Shown here in pieces: positions 29,803 through 39,821 of a stretch of DNA of 64,000 bases (its first letter is position 1; each line of letters begins with the position of its first letter). Source of the stretch: an uncultured Roseburia sp. Its GTDB lineage: Bacteria; Bacillota; Clostridia; Lachnospirales; Lachnospiraceae. The translations under genes and the position numbers were made by a program. Location of the stretch: positions 1 to 64,000 of the forward strand of contig CAMFYL010000001.1 of the NCBI GenBank assembly GCA_946002055.1. Direction: 5' to 3'. Under the pieces are notes generated by a model. That model had not been told where the DNA came from. It did not search any database and saw only the letters and a list, made by a program, of their open reading frames with translations.

Positions 29803-32157
29803 ATGATACAGATTCGTGATAATTCTTATGTGTTGCACACAGACAACACCACTTATGCATTTCGAGTAATGGAGACAGGTCAGCTAGAGCATCTTTACTA
29901 TGGCAGACGGATTTCTGTTGAGAATCCGGATACTTTGGTGGAACAGCATGCGTTCGCACCAGGTAATACCGTGGCCTACGATCAGGATCATTTGAACTTT
30001 ACCTTGGAGGATATGTGCCTTGAGACCTCCGGTTATGGCAAGGGAGATATTAGAGAGCCTTTTGTGGAGGTAATTGCGGCAGATGGCAGTGCAACTACAG
30101 ACTTTGTCTTTGAAAAGGCAGAGCAGCTTGACGGTAAGGAGCCACTTAAGACGTTGCCATCTACATATGATGAGACAGGCAAGGTAGAACACCTTGTTGT
30201 TACCATGAAGGACAAGAACCATGGATATACTATGGAACTCCACTACTTTGTATTTGCAGCTACCGATGTCATTGTTCGCTCTACAAAGTTTGTGAATGCA
30301 TCAAAGGAGCCTGTGACTTTAACAAGACTTATGAGCTCACAGCTTGACTTTAATCAGTCCGGCTTTGTTGTGACCACCTTTAACGGTCACTGGACCAGAG
30401 AGATGAATAAGTTCGAGACGAAGGTAAATATCGGCAAGTTTGTAAATGCATCCTACACAGGTGGCTCATCAAACAGAAGCAACCCATTCTTTATGTTGGG
30501 ACAGGACGATACCTCAGAGGAAATCGGTGACTGTTATGGAATTAACTTAGTATATAGCGGTAACCACTACGAGGCAGTGGAAGTCAACTCTTTTGAGAAG
30601 ACAAGAGTTGTCACCGGTATCAATCCCAATGGATTTGCTTTTCGTTTGGAACCGGGAGAAACCTTTGAATCACCTGAGGCAGTGATGACATTTTCTCATA
30701 GAGGATACGCAGGACTCAGCGCTCATATGCACGAATTTGTACGTGAGCACGTTGTTCGTGGTACATGGAAGAAAAAGACTCGTCCGGTGCTACTCAACAG
30801 CTGGGAAGCTGCATATTTTGATATTTCGGAGAGCAGTCTTTTGAAGCTGGCAAAGGCTGGCAAGGATGTAGGCGTTGAACTCTTTGTTATGGACGACGGA
30901 TGGTTTGGTGAGAGAAATGATGACAAGAGAGCCTTGGGCGACTGGACACCGAATAAAAAGAAGCTTCCTAATGGCTTAGAAGGACTTTGCAAGAAGGTGA
31001 ACGACCTTGGACTTGACTTTGGTATCTGGATTGAGCCTGAGATGGTAAATGTGGACAGCGATCTGTACCGCGCCCATCCGGAATGGAGTATGGAGATTCC
31101 GGGTATGGATCACTCAGAGGGACGTAACCAGCGCGTACTTGATTTTGCCAATCCGGAAGTGGTTGCTTACATGACAGAGCAGATGAAGAATATCTTATCC
31201 AGCGCTAATATCGCTTATGTAAAGTGGGACATGAACAGAATTTTCTCTGATTGCTATTCTCAGTACCTTGCTAAGGACAGACAGGGTGAAGTTGCCCATC
31301 GATACATTATGGGTGTATATCAGTTGGCTAAGAATTTAACGGAGAGTTTTCCGGAGATTTTATTTGAGGGATGTGCATCCGGCGGAAATCGTTTCGACCT
31401 TGGTATGCTTTGCTATTTCCCACAGATTTGGGCTAGTGACAATACGGATGCTGTCAGCAGACTGACCATTCAGGATGGTTATAGCTATGGATATCCAATG
31501 TCAGTGGTATCTGCCCATGTATCTTCTTGCCCGAACCATCAGACACTTCGTGTGACACCAATTGAGTCTCGCTTTGCTGTGGCATCCTTTGGTGTGCTTG
31601 GTTATGAGTGTAATCTTTGCGATGCTTCTAAGGAAGATCTAGAAAAGATTAAGAAGCAGATAGAAGTATATAAGCAGTACAGAGATGTATGGCAGTGGGG
31701 TGACTTCTACCGGGTAGCCGCCGGCAACCAGTACCAGTGGACAGTGGTGTCCAAGGACAAGACCAAGGCCATCGGTATGATTATGCAAAGAGAGGTTCAG
31801 CCAAACTTTATGTTTACAAGATTCTCTGCTAAGGGACTTGATCCCAATAAGAAATATCACTTCATAGGCCAGGAGAGAAAGTTCAATATCAAGGAGTTTG
31901 GCGATTTGGTAAATACGGTGGCACCATTCCACATTAAGCAAGACTCTCTGGTACATAACACACTTGCTAAGTTCATTAAGATGGACGGAGAGACAGAGGA
32001 TGTCATCTGTGGCGGTGATGAGCTTATGTACGAGGGTGTGAAATTAAAACAGGGATTTGTTGGAACAGGATATAGTGACCAGGTTCGCCACTTCCCGGAT
32101 TATGCATCCAGACTTTACTTTATGGAAGAAGTGAAAGAGCAGACAACAGAAGCGTAA
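29803..32157 (+). CDS. Alpha-galactosidase, GH36
   Basis: FVMDDGWFGERNDDKRALGDW, GIWIEPEMVN, YVKWDMNR, FEGCASGGNRFDLGML, WASDNTDA. Confidence 0.94.
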   Translation: MIQIRDNSYVLHTDNTTYAFRVMETGQLEHLYYGRRISVENPDTLVEQHAFAPGNTVAYDQDHLNFTLEDMCLETSGYGKGDIREPFVEVIAADGSATTDFVFEKAEQLDGKEPLKTLPSTYDETGKVEHLVVTMKDKNHGYTMELHYFVFAATDVIVRSTKFVNASKEPVTLTRLMSSQLDFNQSGFVVTTFNGHWTREMNKFETKVNIGKFVNASYTGGSSNRSNPFFMLGQDDTSEEIGDCYGINLVYSGNHYEAVEVNSFEKTRVVTGINPNGFAFRLEPGETFESPEAVMTFSHRGYAGLSAHMHEFVREHVVRGTWKKKTRPVLLNSWEAAYFDISESSLLKLAKAGKDVGVELFVMDDGWFGERNDDKRALGDWTPNKKKLPNGLEGLCKKVNDLGLDFGIWIEPEMVNVDSDLYRAHPEWSMEIPGMDHSEGRNQRVLDFANPEVVAYMTEQMKNILSSANIAYVKWDMNRIFSDCYSQYLAKDRQGEVAHRYIMGVYQLAKNLTESFPEILFEGCASGGNRFDLGMLCYFPQIWASDNTDAVSRLTIQDGYSYGYPMSVVSAHVSSCPNHQTLRVTPIESRFAVASFGVLGYECNLCDASKEDLEKIKKQIEVYKQYRDVWQWGDFYRVAAGNQYQWTVVSKDKTKAIGMIMQREVQPNFMFTRFSAKGLDPNKKYHFIGQERKFNIKEFGDLVNTVAPFHIKQDSLVHNTLAKFIKMDGETEDVICGGDELMYEGVKLKQGFVGTGYSDQVRHFPDYASRLYFMEEVKEQTTEA

Positions 32158-32170
32158 TTTCAGATGAAAT

Positions 32171-32206
32171 AAGAGGTTCTCATCCGTGTGGAAGAGAACC
32201 TCTTTT
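32171..32206. terminator. Intrinsic terminator between convergent genes
   Basis: AGAGGTTCTC-ATCCGTGTGGAA-GAGAACCTCTTTTT. Confidence 0.85.
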
Positions 32207-32976
32207 TAATCACATATTTCGTTGTCGTGCATGTGGTGTAAGATGTGATGTAATGCATTCGCTTCAATTTGGCCCGGCGCGGATGACTTATGAGCAATAC
32301 CAAAGGTTATTGCGGAACCAAAGAATTCTCCGCAGAGTCGACTGATGGCCCCCAACTTTCCCATAGACATTGTAACGATGGGACAGCGGGCGTAATGGGA
32401 ATGCATTTCCTCTGTGGCGGCAAGGAGCGTGATAACATCCTCTTTGCATTGAGGCATTACTGCAATCTTTGCAATGTCGGCATTCATATCTTGCATTTTT
32501 CGGAGTCTTGCAATAATCTCTTCCTTGGATGGAGTTGTGTAGAAATCATGGTTGGATGCAATGACCTTTACGTGGTTTGCATGTGCGGCATCAATGATTT
32601 CGGTGACACTTTTTTTCTCCGAAAAGGCCTCCACGTCGACCATATCAATGCATCCGGATGTAATAGCTGAGATATTGATACTGGCGTATTCTTCCGGAGT
32701 GATTGTTTTCTCTCCGCCTTCATTGGAAGTACGGAATGTCATTAAAAGAGGTAACTCTTCTAAAACAACACGCAACTCTTGTAATACAGAGAGGATTTGG
32801 TTGATATTATATGCATGTTCAAACCAATCAACCCGCCACTCTACCATATCTGCCGGAAGGCATTTTAGAGCTTTAGCATCAGCGATGATGTCATCTTTTT
32901 TTACACCTGTGATGGGAACACATATTTTGGGCATTCCCTGACCGATTTTTAGATTTCTGATTATGACGGGCTTCAT
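32206..32976 (-). CDS. aroD: Type I 3-dehydroquinate dehydratase
   Basis: PKICVPITG, VEWRVDWFEH, LLMTFRTSNEGGE, KVIASNHDF, AKIAVMPQ, MSMGKLGAISRLCGEFFGSAITFG. Confidence 0.93.
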   Translation of the reverse strand: MKPVIIRNLKIGQGMPKICVPITGVKKDDIIADAKALKCLPADMVEWRVDWFEHAYNINQILSVLQELRVVLEELPLLMTFRTSNEGGEKTITPEEYASINISAITSGCIDMVDVEAFSEKKSVTEIIDAAHANHVKVIASNHDFYTTPSKEEIIARLRKMQDMNADIAKIAVMPQCKEDVITLLAATEEMHSHYARCPIVTMSMGKLGAISRLCGEFFGSAITFGIAHKSSAPGQIEANALHHILHHMHDNEICD

Positions 32977-33205
32977 TTATGGTATCCTTTCCTTTTGCGC
33001 TTTTGCATATTTGTGTGTTTCTTCTATGGATATAATAATACAGAATATTCATAGAATGGCAAGTACAATCATGTAGATTTCCCAATGGGGAGAAAATGCT
33101 GTGATATTATTTGAAATAAGGTTGTATAAGTACAATGCTTTTGTTATAATAACTCAATGTACAACTTTAAAGTGTTGAAGTGTGATTTTACAAAAGGAGT
33201 TAACG

Positions 33206-33736
33206 ATGTCAGGTAAATATGTTCCCTTTGGGTTTAATATTGTTTTGATTGGGTTTATGGGGTGTGGAAAGTCTACAATAGCCAAAGCCCTCAGCAATCT
33301 TTTTGCCATGGACGTAGTGGAGATGGACCAGCTGATTGCCGAGAGAGAAGGCATGAGTATTCCGGAGATTTTTGATACTTATGGAGAACCGTATTTTAGG
33401 GATTTGGAGACGAATCTTTTGATTGAGATGCAGTCTAAGAAGAATGTTATTATTTCCTGCGGAGGCGGTGTTCCTATGCGGGAAGTCAATGTGCGGGAGA
33501 TGAAGAAGAATGGTAAAGTAATACTTCTCACCGCTAAGCCGGAGACCATTTTAGAGAGAGTGAAGGACAACCATGACAGACCGCTCTTGGAGAATAACAA
33601 GAATGTGGATTATATTGCTCATTTGATGGAGCAGCGCTGGGAGAAATATCAGGCTGCAGCAGATATTATTATTGAGACAGATGGCAAGAGTGCTTTTGAG
33701 ATTTGTGAGGAAATCATAGCGAAAGCAGGCCAGTAA
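33206..33736 (+). CDS. aroK: Shikimate kinase
   Basis: NIVLIGFMGCGKSTIAKAL, FRDLETNLL, ISCGGGVPMRE; ATG 33206 after AAAAGGAG. Confidence 0.9.
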   Translation: MSGKYVPFGFNIVLIGFMGCGKSTIAKALSNLFAMDVVEMDQLIAEREGMSIPEIFDTYGEPYFRDLETNLLIEMQSKKNVIISCGGGVPMREVNVREMKKNGKVILLTAKPETILERVKDNHDRPLLENNKNVDYIAHLMEQRWEKYQAAADIIIETDGKSAFEICEEIIAKAGQ

Positions 33737-33751
33737 CAGATAGAAAGAAGG

Positions 33752-34630
33752 ATGAAGACCATGGAAGGAAGAATTTCAGGAAAGACAAAATTATACGCAC
33801 TTATTGGATCACCGGTGGGACATTCCGGTTCACCGGCTATGTACAATTATAGCTTTGCAGCAAAGGGAATTGACAGTGTTTACGTTGCATTTGATGTAGA
33901 CGTAGAGCATACCAAGGATGCTATTGCCGCCATGAGAACATTTGATATGGGTGGTATGAATGTTACTATGCCGTGTAAGGTGGAAACTGCCAAATATATG
34001 GACGAGCTCTCTGATGCAGCCCGTATTATGGGCGCTGTCAATACCATTGTTAATCAGGATGGCAAATTGATTGGCCACAATACTGACGGAGTGGGCTTTG
34101 TAGGTAATCTGAAGGACCACGGAATTGAGATTATGGGAAAGAAGATGACCATCTGCGGAGGTGGCGGTGCTGCCACAGCCATTCAGGTACAGTGTGCTCT
34201 GGATGGTGTTCGTGAGATTTCAATTTTTAACAAGAAGGATTCTTTCTTTGAGCGGACGGTACATACAGCAGAAACATTGATGAAGGAAATTTCAGGGCTT
34301 GTTGTCAATGTGTTTGACATTGATGATATGGATAAGATGAAAGAGGAGATGGCTACTTCAGATATTTTTGTCAACGGTACCATCGTGGGCATGAAGCCTA
34401 TGGATGATCAGAGCGTGGTAAAAGATGTCAGTGCTTTCCACAAAGACTTGGTGGTTTGTGATGTTGTATACAATCCGGTTGAGACAAAACTTTTGCGAGA
34501 GGCTGCAGAAGCAGGTTGCAAAACGGTAGGCGGTAAGGGTATGTTGCTGTGGCAGGGTGCATACGCATTTAACCTATACACAGGAGAAGAGATGCCGGTA
34601 GAGGAAGTGAAGGAGAAATTCTTTTCCTAG
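33752..34630 (+). CDS. aroE: Shikimate dehydrogenase
   Basis: LIGSPVGHSGSPAMYN, GMNVTMPCK, NTIVNQDGKLIGHNTDGVGF, GGGGAATAIQVQCA, KGMLLWQGAYAF. Confidence 0.92.
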   Translation: MKTMEGRISGKTKLYALIGSPVGHSGSPAMYNYSFAAKGIDSVYVAFDVDVEHTKDAIAAMRTFDMGGMNVTMPCKVETAKYMDELSDAARIMGAVNTIVNQDGKLIGHNTDGVGFVGNLKDHGIEIMGKKMTICGGGGAATAIQVQCALDGVREISIFNKKDSFFERTVHTAETLMKEISGLVVNVFDIDDMDKMKEEMATSDIFVNGTIVGMKPMDDQSVVKDVSAFHKDLVVCDVVYNPVETKLLREAAEAGCKTVGGKGMLLWQGAYAFNLYTGEEMPVEEVKEKFFS

Positions 34631-34644
34631 ATGATAAAAAAAGA

Positions 34645-34686
34645 GGACAGGCGATGCCACCTGTCCCTTCAGTGGCTCGCCTGTCC
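34645..34686. repeat. Intergenic hairpin sharing sequence words with the other dispersed palindromes
   Basis: GGACAGGCGATGCCAC...GTGGCTCGCCTGTCC, 15-bp stem with one bulged T; contains GTCCCTTCAGTGGCTC and is followed by CTAATTTTT. Confidence 0.75.
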
Positions 34687-34703
34687 CTAATTTTTGCACA
34701 ATA

Positions 34704-35975
34704 TTATCTAACTTGTTTATCTATGTAATTTGACTGATATTTGGAATATACGATCTTCTGACTACTGTAGAGACCGTAGTATCCGGATACGGTGTAACTG
34801 AAGCCGATAGCCAAAAGGAAGAATGGTGTTGCTTCAAAACCAAAGAGTTCAAAGCAGACTAACAGCGAAGTGATGGGACAGTTGGTGACGCCGCAAAACA
34901 GAGCGCCCATACCCACCGCTGCGCACAGTGATGGAGAGAATCCTATCAAGTTGCCAAACATACAGCCGAAGGATGCACCAATGAAAAAGGTGGGTACAAT
35001 TTCGCCACCCTTATAACCACATCCCAAGGTGAGGGCTGTGAAGATGATTTTGATGGCAAATGCAGCGGAACTGATTTCTCCGTCAATACACTTCTGAATC
35101 ATGGCAGTACCGGTGCCGTTATAGGTCTGATTGCCCACGAAAATGGTCAGTGCCAGAACGATACTACCACCTACAAAAGCTCGCAAATAGGGGCTTTTGA
35201 GGTACTTTTGATACAGTCTTCCCACTTGCCTTAACACGATACAAAACAGGATGCTTACCAATCCGCAGAGGATGGCCAATAGGGAAATCTCCATGGCCGA
35301 GAGAAGTCCAAAGGCAGGGGTTTTTAAGATGTCGTATGCCGGAGCACTGATACCAAAGAAATATTTGGCAATTATCCTGGCAATGAGCGAAGAAATGGCG
35401 CAGGGCAAAAGTGCTGCATAATGCATAATGCCCACACTGACAACTTCCATAGAAAAGACAGCAGCGGCAATTGGTGTTCCAAAGAGTGCAGAGAATGCGG
35501 CGCTCATACCACACATAATCATAATGTTTCTGTCTTCTTTTTGCTCCGATTTTAAAAATCGGCTCATGGCATTACCGATACTGCCACCAAGCTGAAGGGC
35601 GGCACCTTCTCGTCCGGCAGAACCACCCACCAAATGTGTAAGGATGGTGGAAATAAAAATCAGTGGAGCCATACGAAGGGGTAAGTGGTCATCCGAATGG
35701 ATGGCAGATAACACCAGGTTGGTTCCGGGATCTTTCTGCTTTAATACCAGTTTGTACATTCCCACAATGATTACACTTCCCACAGGAAGGAGCAGCAATA
35801 GCTCACCGTGAGCTAGACGAAGAGCGGTAACTTCTTGTAAAAAGTATCCAAACACTCCGCTGATAAAGCCTACAATTACGCCAATGATGATAGCCATACC
35901 CACCCATTTGGAGGTGGTATAGCCTCTTTTGAAGTTGTGTTTAATCTTATGCTTTAGTATTTTTTTCTTTTCCAT
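34704..35975 (-). CDS. ClC-family voltage-gated chloride channel/antiporter
   Basis: GGSAGREGAALQLGGSIGN, GTPIAAAVFSMEV, GCGYKGGEIVPTFFIGASFGCM. Confidence 0.92.
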   Translation of the reverse strand: MEKKKILKHKIKHNFKRGYTTSKWVGMAIIIGVIVGFISGVFGYFLQEVTALRLAHGELLLLLPVGSVIIVGMYKLVLKQKDPGTNLVLSAIHSDDHLPLRMAPLIFISTILTHLVGGSAGREGAALQLGGSIGNAMSRFLKSEQKEDRNIMIMCGMSAAFSALFGTPIAAAVFSMEVVSVGIMHYAALLPCAISSLIARIIAKYFFGISAPAYDILKTPAFGLLSAMEISLLAILCGLVSILFCIVLRQVGRLYQKYLKSPYLRAFVGGSIVLALTIFVGNQTYNGTGTAMIQKCIDGEISSAAFAIKIIFTALTLGCGYKGGEIVPTFFIGASFGCMFGNLIGFSPSLCAAVGMGALFCGVTNCPITSLLVCFELFGFEATPFFLLAIGFSYTVSGYYGLYSSQKIVYSKYQSNYIDKQVR

Positions 35976-36075
35976 AATCTCACCTTAAAATAATGTATCA
36001 TTTCTTAGAAAATATTTCAAATTCCAAAGCAATTGTGTTATACTAAATCTAATATTGTATAGAGCGGTGATTACC

Positions 36076-37002
36076 ATGGATAAAACATATCAATTTATTG
36101 TAAATACACATTCAAGGACCGGTAAGGCAGTACATATATGGGAGAATTTAGAGAATATTTTGTGGTCTCGCAATGTGTCATATCAAGCTCACATTACAGA
36201 ATATGCAGGTCACGCCACAGATTTGGCAGCATCTCTTACACAAGGGGATGAGGATGTGTACCTGATTACCTGTGGTGGGGATGGCACCGTCAATGAAGTG
36301 TTGAATGGTATTCGCGACTTGTCCAAGGTGGTCTTTGGCTATATTCCTTTGGGCTCAGCCAATGATTTTGCGAAAGGCCTACATCTGGAAGGAGAACCGG
36401 AAGAGATTTTGATTCGCATGTTAGATAGCACCGGGGAGCATGCTATTGATTTGGGATGTGTCAGCTGGGAAGGAGGAAGTCGCAGGTTTTGCATCAGTGC
36501 CGGTGCAGGTATTGACGCTATGGTATGCCGTCGTGCACTGACATCCAAACTGAAGGTGTTTCTGAATCATCTTCATCTTGGCAGTTTAACCTATGGCTTT
36601 TTGACCATATCGTCACTGTTTGGGGCGCCCTTTGTCAATGCAAACGTTGTGACAAATGATGGTAGAAGTCTTTCTATGCCAAAGGCAATTTTCAGTGCTG
36701 CTATGAATTTTCCGTGGGAAGGTGGCGGTGTTCCCATGGCGCCTAAGGCGTCTGCAACAGACGGAAAGCTATCCGTATGTTGTGTTTATGGAATTCCAAG
36801 ACTTCTTTGTCTGTTTTGCTTTCCCTTTCTTTTAGCGGGGAAGCATGAGAATATTAAGGGATTTGATGTGGTGGATGCCACCGAAATAAAAGTTACATTT
36901 GATAAGCCGATGGTTGTCCATGCAGACGGTGAGGACTGTGGAGATCTGAGGGAAGTGACGTTTATGGCATTGCCGGATGCTTTGCGTATGCCGATGGTTT
37001 GA
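36076..37002 (+). CDS. Diacylglycerol/lipid kinase family protein
   Basis: FIVNTHSRTGKA, CGGDGTVNEVLNGI, GYIPLGSANDFAKGL. Confidence 0.9.
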   Translation: MDKTYQFIVNTHSRTGKAVHIWENLENILWSRNVSYQAHITEYAGHATDLAASLTQGDEDVYLITCGGDGTVNEVLNGIRDLSKVVFGYIPLGSANDFAKGLHLEGEPEEILIRMLDSTGEHAIDLGCVSWEGGSRRFCISAGAGIDAMVCRRALTSKLKVFLNHLHLGSLTYGFLTISSLFGAPFVNANVVTNDGRSLSMPKAIFSAAMNFPWEGGGVPMAPKASATDGKLSVCCVYGIPRLLCLFCFPFLLAGKHENIKGFDVVDATEIKVTFDKPMVVHADGEDCGDLREVTFMALPDALRMPMV

Positions 37003-37033
37003 TGCAAAGAGGCAATGATTTTTTGGGGGAGAA

Positions 37034-38137
37034 ATGGCAAGTTTTAAAGAAGTACAGAATGGTAGCTTGCGCTACATAACGGACAATAAGAAGGAAGTGA
37101 CGCGAAGTAATCAGAAGACGCTGGTAATTCTTAATATCTTCTATACAGCTGTGTTAGCCAGTTATTTGGTGGCGTCTCTTACGGTGTTTCGCGCGTGGAA
37201 TGTAACCGCACTTTATACTGCGGCAACGTCAGTTCAGATTGTATTGTTGGTTTTGACTTTGCTTCGCTACAATAGTAATCAAAGAAGGAACTGGAAGGAA
37301 GTGAAAGGTGCGTGCACCTTCTTCCAGTTATATGCAATGCTTTTTGTTGGCATTATGAGTATCGTTCCGGTAGAGATGAATCAGCCGGCTGTATATTTAG
37401 CACCAATTGCCATGGGCTTTGCGGCAACTTTTGTCTTTGAATTATATTATGGAATTATACTCTTGACGGCGGAGATGGGAGTCTATCTGGTGATTGCTTT
37501 TATTTTTAAGGATCCGGGAGTGTTTGCAGTGGATTGTTGCAGCTCTTTGTTGGCAATTTTGATGGGAGCCTTTCTGGCAAAGATTCTCTATACCCAGCGT
37601 ATGCGTGAGAATGATACCAGACAGCATATTAAGCGCATGGGAATGGTTGATACCCTGACAGGACTCTACAACAAGGCCAGTACAGAGTTTTTGTGTAAGA
37701 ATTATCTTCACACCAAGACCAATCGACCATGTGCCATGATGATTTTAGATTTTGACAATTTCAAATTTGTAAATGATACTTATGGTCATCAGGCGGGAGA
37801 CGCCGTTTTGCGAAGTTTCGGCCGTATTTTAAAAAGCGAGGCCGGTGAAGAACACATCGCAGGGCGTATTGGTGGTGACGAATTCTTTTTATTCTTAAAG
37901 GACTGTGGTCCTCAGGAGGCAGAGGCTCATGCAGAGAGAATTCTCAATAAGACCAGAATGATTACTGCAAAAGACGGCACCAGACCTTTTTCTTGCAGCA
38001 TTGGTATTGCGGTGAAAGGCACAAACGAGGGGAGCAGCAGTGCATCAGAGACATATCGGGATATTTTCTCCCGGGCGGATGAGGTCTTATACCAAGTGAA
38101 AGAAAATGGCAAGAATAATTACATGACACAATCATAA
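37034..38137 (+). CDS. GGDEF-domain diguanylate cyclase with N-terminal TMs
   Basis: MGMVDTLTGLYNKASTEFL, GGDEFF, FSCSIGIAVKG. Active-site motif reads RIGGDEFFLF. Confidence 0.92.
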   Translation: MASFKEVQNGSLRYITDNKKEVTRSNQKTLVILNIFYTAVLASYLVASLTVFRAWNVTALYTAATSVQIVLLVLTLLRYNSNQRRNWKEVKGACTFFQLYAMLFVGIMSIVPVEMNQPAVYLAPIAMGFAATFVFELYYGIILLTAEMGVYLVIAFIFKDPGVFAVDCCSSLLAILMGAFLAKILYTQRMRENDTRQHIKRMGMVDTLTGLYNKASTEFLCKNYLHTKTNRPCAMMILDFDNFKFVNDTYGHQAGDAVLRSFGRILKSEAGEEHIAGRIGGDEFFLFLKDCGPQEAEAHAERILNKTRMITAKDGTRPFSCSIGIAVKGTNEGSSSASETYRDIFSRADEVLYQVKENGKNNYMTQS

Positions 38138-38160
38138 ATATACGCTCTTTCCCATATATT
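38132..38160 (+). promoter_or_regulatory. Candidate SigE promoter for spoIVA
   Basis: TCATAAA (38132-38138), 14-bp spacer, CATATATT (38153-38160). Confidence 0.6.
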
Positions 38161-38193
38161 GAATTAGACAAATTATGGGAAGGGCGTTTTTTT

Positions 38194-39672
38194 ATGGGCG
38201 AGACAAAGTATTCTTTATATAGTGACATTCAGAATCGTACCAATGGTGAAATTTATCTGGGAGTGGTGGGACCCGTGCGAACAGGAAAATCCACCTTTAT
38301 CAAACGATTTATGGAGCAAATGGTATTGCCTCATATGACAGATGAACACAGCAAGATGAGAACCGTGGATGAATTGCCTCAGTCCGCCCAGGGGCGAACC
38401 ATTATGACCACAGAGCCGAAGTTCGTTCCCAAGGAGCATGTGGAGATTACACTGGATAATGACTTGGTGTGTAAGGTTCGGCTCATTGACTGCGTAGGGT
38501 TTTTGATAGAGGGAGCCAAGGGTTCTATGGAAGGGGATAAGGAACGCATGGTGAAGACACCTTGGTTTGACCATGAGATTCCTTTTGCCAAGGCGGCAGC
38601 CATCGGAACAGAGAAAGTCATCAAAGACCATGCTACCATCGGTATTGTTGTTACCTGTGACGGTACCTTTGGGGAACTGGATCGGGAGGCGTACATCTCG
38701 GCGGAGACAGAGACCATTGCTGCCCTAAAGCAGATTGGGAAGCCGTATGTGGTGCTCCTGAATACAAGTTATCCCGCCAGTGGAGATACCATAAATCTGG
38801 TCAATCAGATGGAAAAGACCTATGGCTGTAGCGTGGTGCCGGTGAATTGCCAACAAATGAATCGGCGAGATATCGATGAAATTCTGAAAAAAGTGTTATA
38901 TGAATTCCCCGTAAGTGGAATATCCTTTTCTATTCCCAAATGGGTGGAGATGTTGGATGCCAACAACGAGATTAAGCAAAGTATTGCAAATTACGCCAGA
39001 AAAATTTTGGAGAGTACCGATAAGGTGCGGGACGTTTTTGATATCGACTTCTCGCTGCCGGAGGACTACATTCAGAAAACAGAACTCACCGGGGTTGATT
39101 TGTCTACGGGTAATATTGACATTGTCATGACCTTGGAAGACAAATATTACTACGACAATATTTCCCGGTTGGCAGGAGTCCCCATAGGGGGAGAGTATCA
39201 GTTGTTGGCCTTTGTTCAGAAACTTTCCGCTTTGCGACAATCCCACGAGAAGGTGGCGGATGCCCTTCTTGCTGTGGAACAAAAAGGGTATGGTGTGGTG
39301 ACGCCCAGTCTGTCAGACATCACTATGGAGGACCCGGTACTAATTCGTCACGGGAATAAGTTTGGAGTGAAGATGAAAGCCCTCTCTCCATCTATCCATA
39401 TGATTCGCGCAAACATTGAGACGGAGATTGCACCCATTGTGGGCAGCGAGCAACAGGCTCAGGATTTGATTACATATATTAAGGAAGGACAAAAGACAAA
39501 AGAGGGGGTGTTTGAGACAAATATCTTTGGAAAATCTGTAGGGGAATTGATGGAAGATGGTATGCGAAGCAAGATTGCTATGATGGATGATGAGTGTCAG
39601 ATGAAGCTTCAGGACACCATGCAAAAAATCGTAAACGACAATAATGGTGGCTTGATTTGCATCATAATTTAA
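38194..39672 (+). CDS. spoIVA: Stage IV sporulation protein A
   Basis: SLYSDIQNRTNGEIYLGVVGPVRTGKSTFIKRFMEQMVLP, highly characteristic. Confidence 0.96.
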   Translation: MGETKYSLYSDIQNRTNGEIYLGVVGPVRTGKSTFIKRFMEQMVLPHMTDEHSKMRTVDELPQSAQGRTIMTTEPKFVPKEHVEITLDNDLVCKVRLIDCVGFLIEGAKGSMEGDKERMVKTPWFDHEIPFAKAAAIGTEKVIKDHATIGIVVTCDGTFGELDREAYISAETETIAALKQIGKPYVVLLNTSYPASGDTINLVNQMEKTYGCSVVPVNCQQMNRRDIDEILKKVLYEFPVSGISFSIPKWVEMLDANNEIKQSIANYARKILESTDKVRDVFDIDFSLPEDYIQKTELTGVDLSTGNIDIVMTLEDKYYYDNISRLAGVPIGGEYQLLAFVQKLSALRQSHEKVADALLAVEQKGYGVVTPSLSDITMEDPVLIRHGNKFGVKMKALSPSIHMIRANIETEIAPIVGSEQQAQDLITYIKEGQKTKEGVFETNIFGKSVGELMEDGMRSKIAMMDDECQMKLQDTMQKIVNDNNGGLICIII

Positions 39673-39730
39673 ATAGTGTGTATTAACATAAAATTCCCTG
39701 TTAAAAAAATGACAACTTGCCGGAAAACTA

Positions 39731-39759
39731 TTGAAACTTACAATTTTTGGTGCTAGAAT
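39731..39759 (+). promoter_or_regulatory. Candidate SigA promoter
   Basis: TTGAAA (39731-39736), 17 bp, TAGAAT (39754-39759). Confidence 0.6.
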
Positions 39760-39821
39760 AAAGTCGATTTGAGAGTTTTCTCAAACAACGTATAAATAAC
39801 ATCTATAAGGGAGGAAGAGAT

